Source of the DNA: Tritonibacter aquimaris
Lineage (GTDB): Bacteria; Pseudomonadota; Alphaproteobacteria; Rhodobacterales; Rhodobacteraceae
Direction of reading: 5' to 3'
NCBI RefSeq assembly: GCF_009617595.1
Contig: NZ_WIXK01000003.1
Span: 1-64,000, forward strand
Length of the DNA: 64,000 nt
The notes under the pieces are model-generated. The model was given only the letters and a program-made list of their open reading frames with translations, made no database searches and was not told the DNA's origin. Each line of letters starts with the position of its first letter. The first letter of the stretch is position 1. Below are positions 63,963 to 64,000 of this stretch, piece after piece. Made by a program: the position numbers and the translations under genes.

Positions 63963-64000
63963 AAACGATGAGCATCCTAATCCCCGCCCACAACGAAGCA
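63959..64000 (+). CDS. Start of a family-2 glycosyltransferase (cut by window edge)
   Basis: Only 14 codons are in the window: MKTMSILIPAHNEA. The strand SILIPAHNEA is the typical first strand of GT2 enzymes. The ATG overlaps the stop of the preceding gene by 4 bases, so the operon continues past the right edge. Confidence 0.75.
   Translation, partial: MKTMSILIPAHNEA

Overview
The window looks like a chromosomal segment of an alphaproteobacterium, most likely a marine Rhodobacterales (Roseobacter-group) species. The reasons are the compact GC-rich genes, an NAD-dependent formate dehydrogenase of the fused diaphorase type, a nadA-nadB-nadC operon, a membrane-bound PuuD urate oxidase and a TamA/TamB pair. 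I saw no rRNA, tRNA, insertion sequence, phage gene or CRISPR array. Family names come from reading motifs and have not been checked by database search.

Layout. 1-324 is a gene-free A/C-rich stretch. 325-2375 holds a LysR regulator, a divergent DUF1330 protein and a ProC-like reductase. 2514-7977 is formate oxidation: a LysR regulator followed by the two large subunits of a soluble formate dehydrogenase. 8068-11139 has a MarR-like regulator and an orphan chemotaxis receptor. 11527-14993 is nadABC (NAD synthesis de novo). 15528-20394 is a four-gene surface-glycan operon: UDP-glucuronate decarboxylase, UDP-glucose 4-epimerase, a processive GT2 synthase and an exported GH26-like hydrolase. Two small secreted proteins follow. 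21915-26117 encodes a 1400-residue RTX protein that combines a 5'-nucleotidase with a choice-of-anchor-I propeller. 26662-30863 has a truncated haemoglobin, a ycjX-GNAT-ycjF operon and truA. 31006-38968 is a purine (urate/allantoin) catabolic cluster with a GAPDH homologue inside it. 39078-45240 is tamA-tamB plus a glycosyltransferase. 45210-47633 has a WecG-type glycosyltransferase and a polysaccharide polymerase or ligase.

The most unusual part is 47855 to the right edge: a PKS/NRPS operon whose genes overlap or abut at every junction and are mixed with glycan enzymes. In order it encodes a type I PKS (KS-AT-KR-DH-ACP-TE), a GT2 glycosyltransferase, an NRPS protein (formyltransferase, condensation remnant, adenylation domain interrupted by a luciferase-like monooxygenase, PCP), a phosphopantetheinyl transferase, an SGNH hydrolase, an SGNH plus clan-A glycoside hydrolase fusion, and the start of another GT2. 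The adenylation pocket reads as a near-perfect glycine code. The formyltransferase keeps its Asn-His-Asp triad at the spacing of methionyl-tRNA formyltransferase. The only thioesterase is on the PKS. I infer that an N-formylglycine (possibly flavin-oxidised) starter is loaded by the NRPS protein, extended by the PKS and released by the TE, with the product linked to a glycan. The protein parts are visible in the sequence; the product is a hypothesis.

Regulation. Clean dyads lie next to several regulator genes: a T-N11-A LysR box before the formate dehydrogenase operon, a 14-bp palindrome between the first LysR gene and the DUF1330 gene, a 16-bp palindrome upstream of the MarR-like gene, and an inverted repeat between a LysR gene and puuD. 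The mRNA of the RTX protein can form a hairpin that buries its ribosome binding site.
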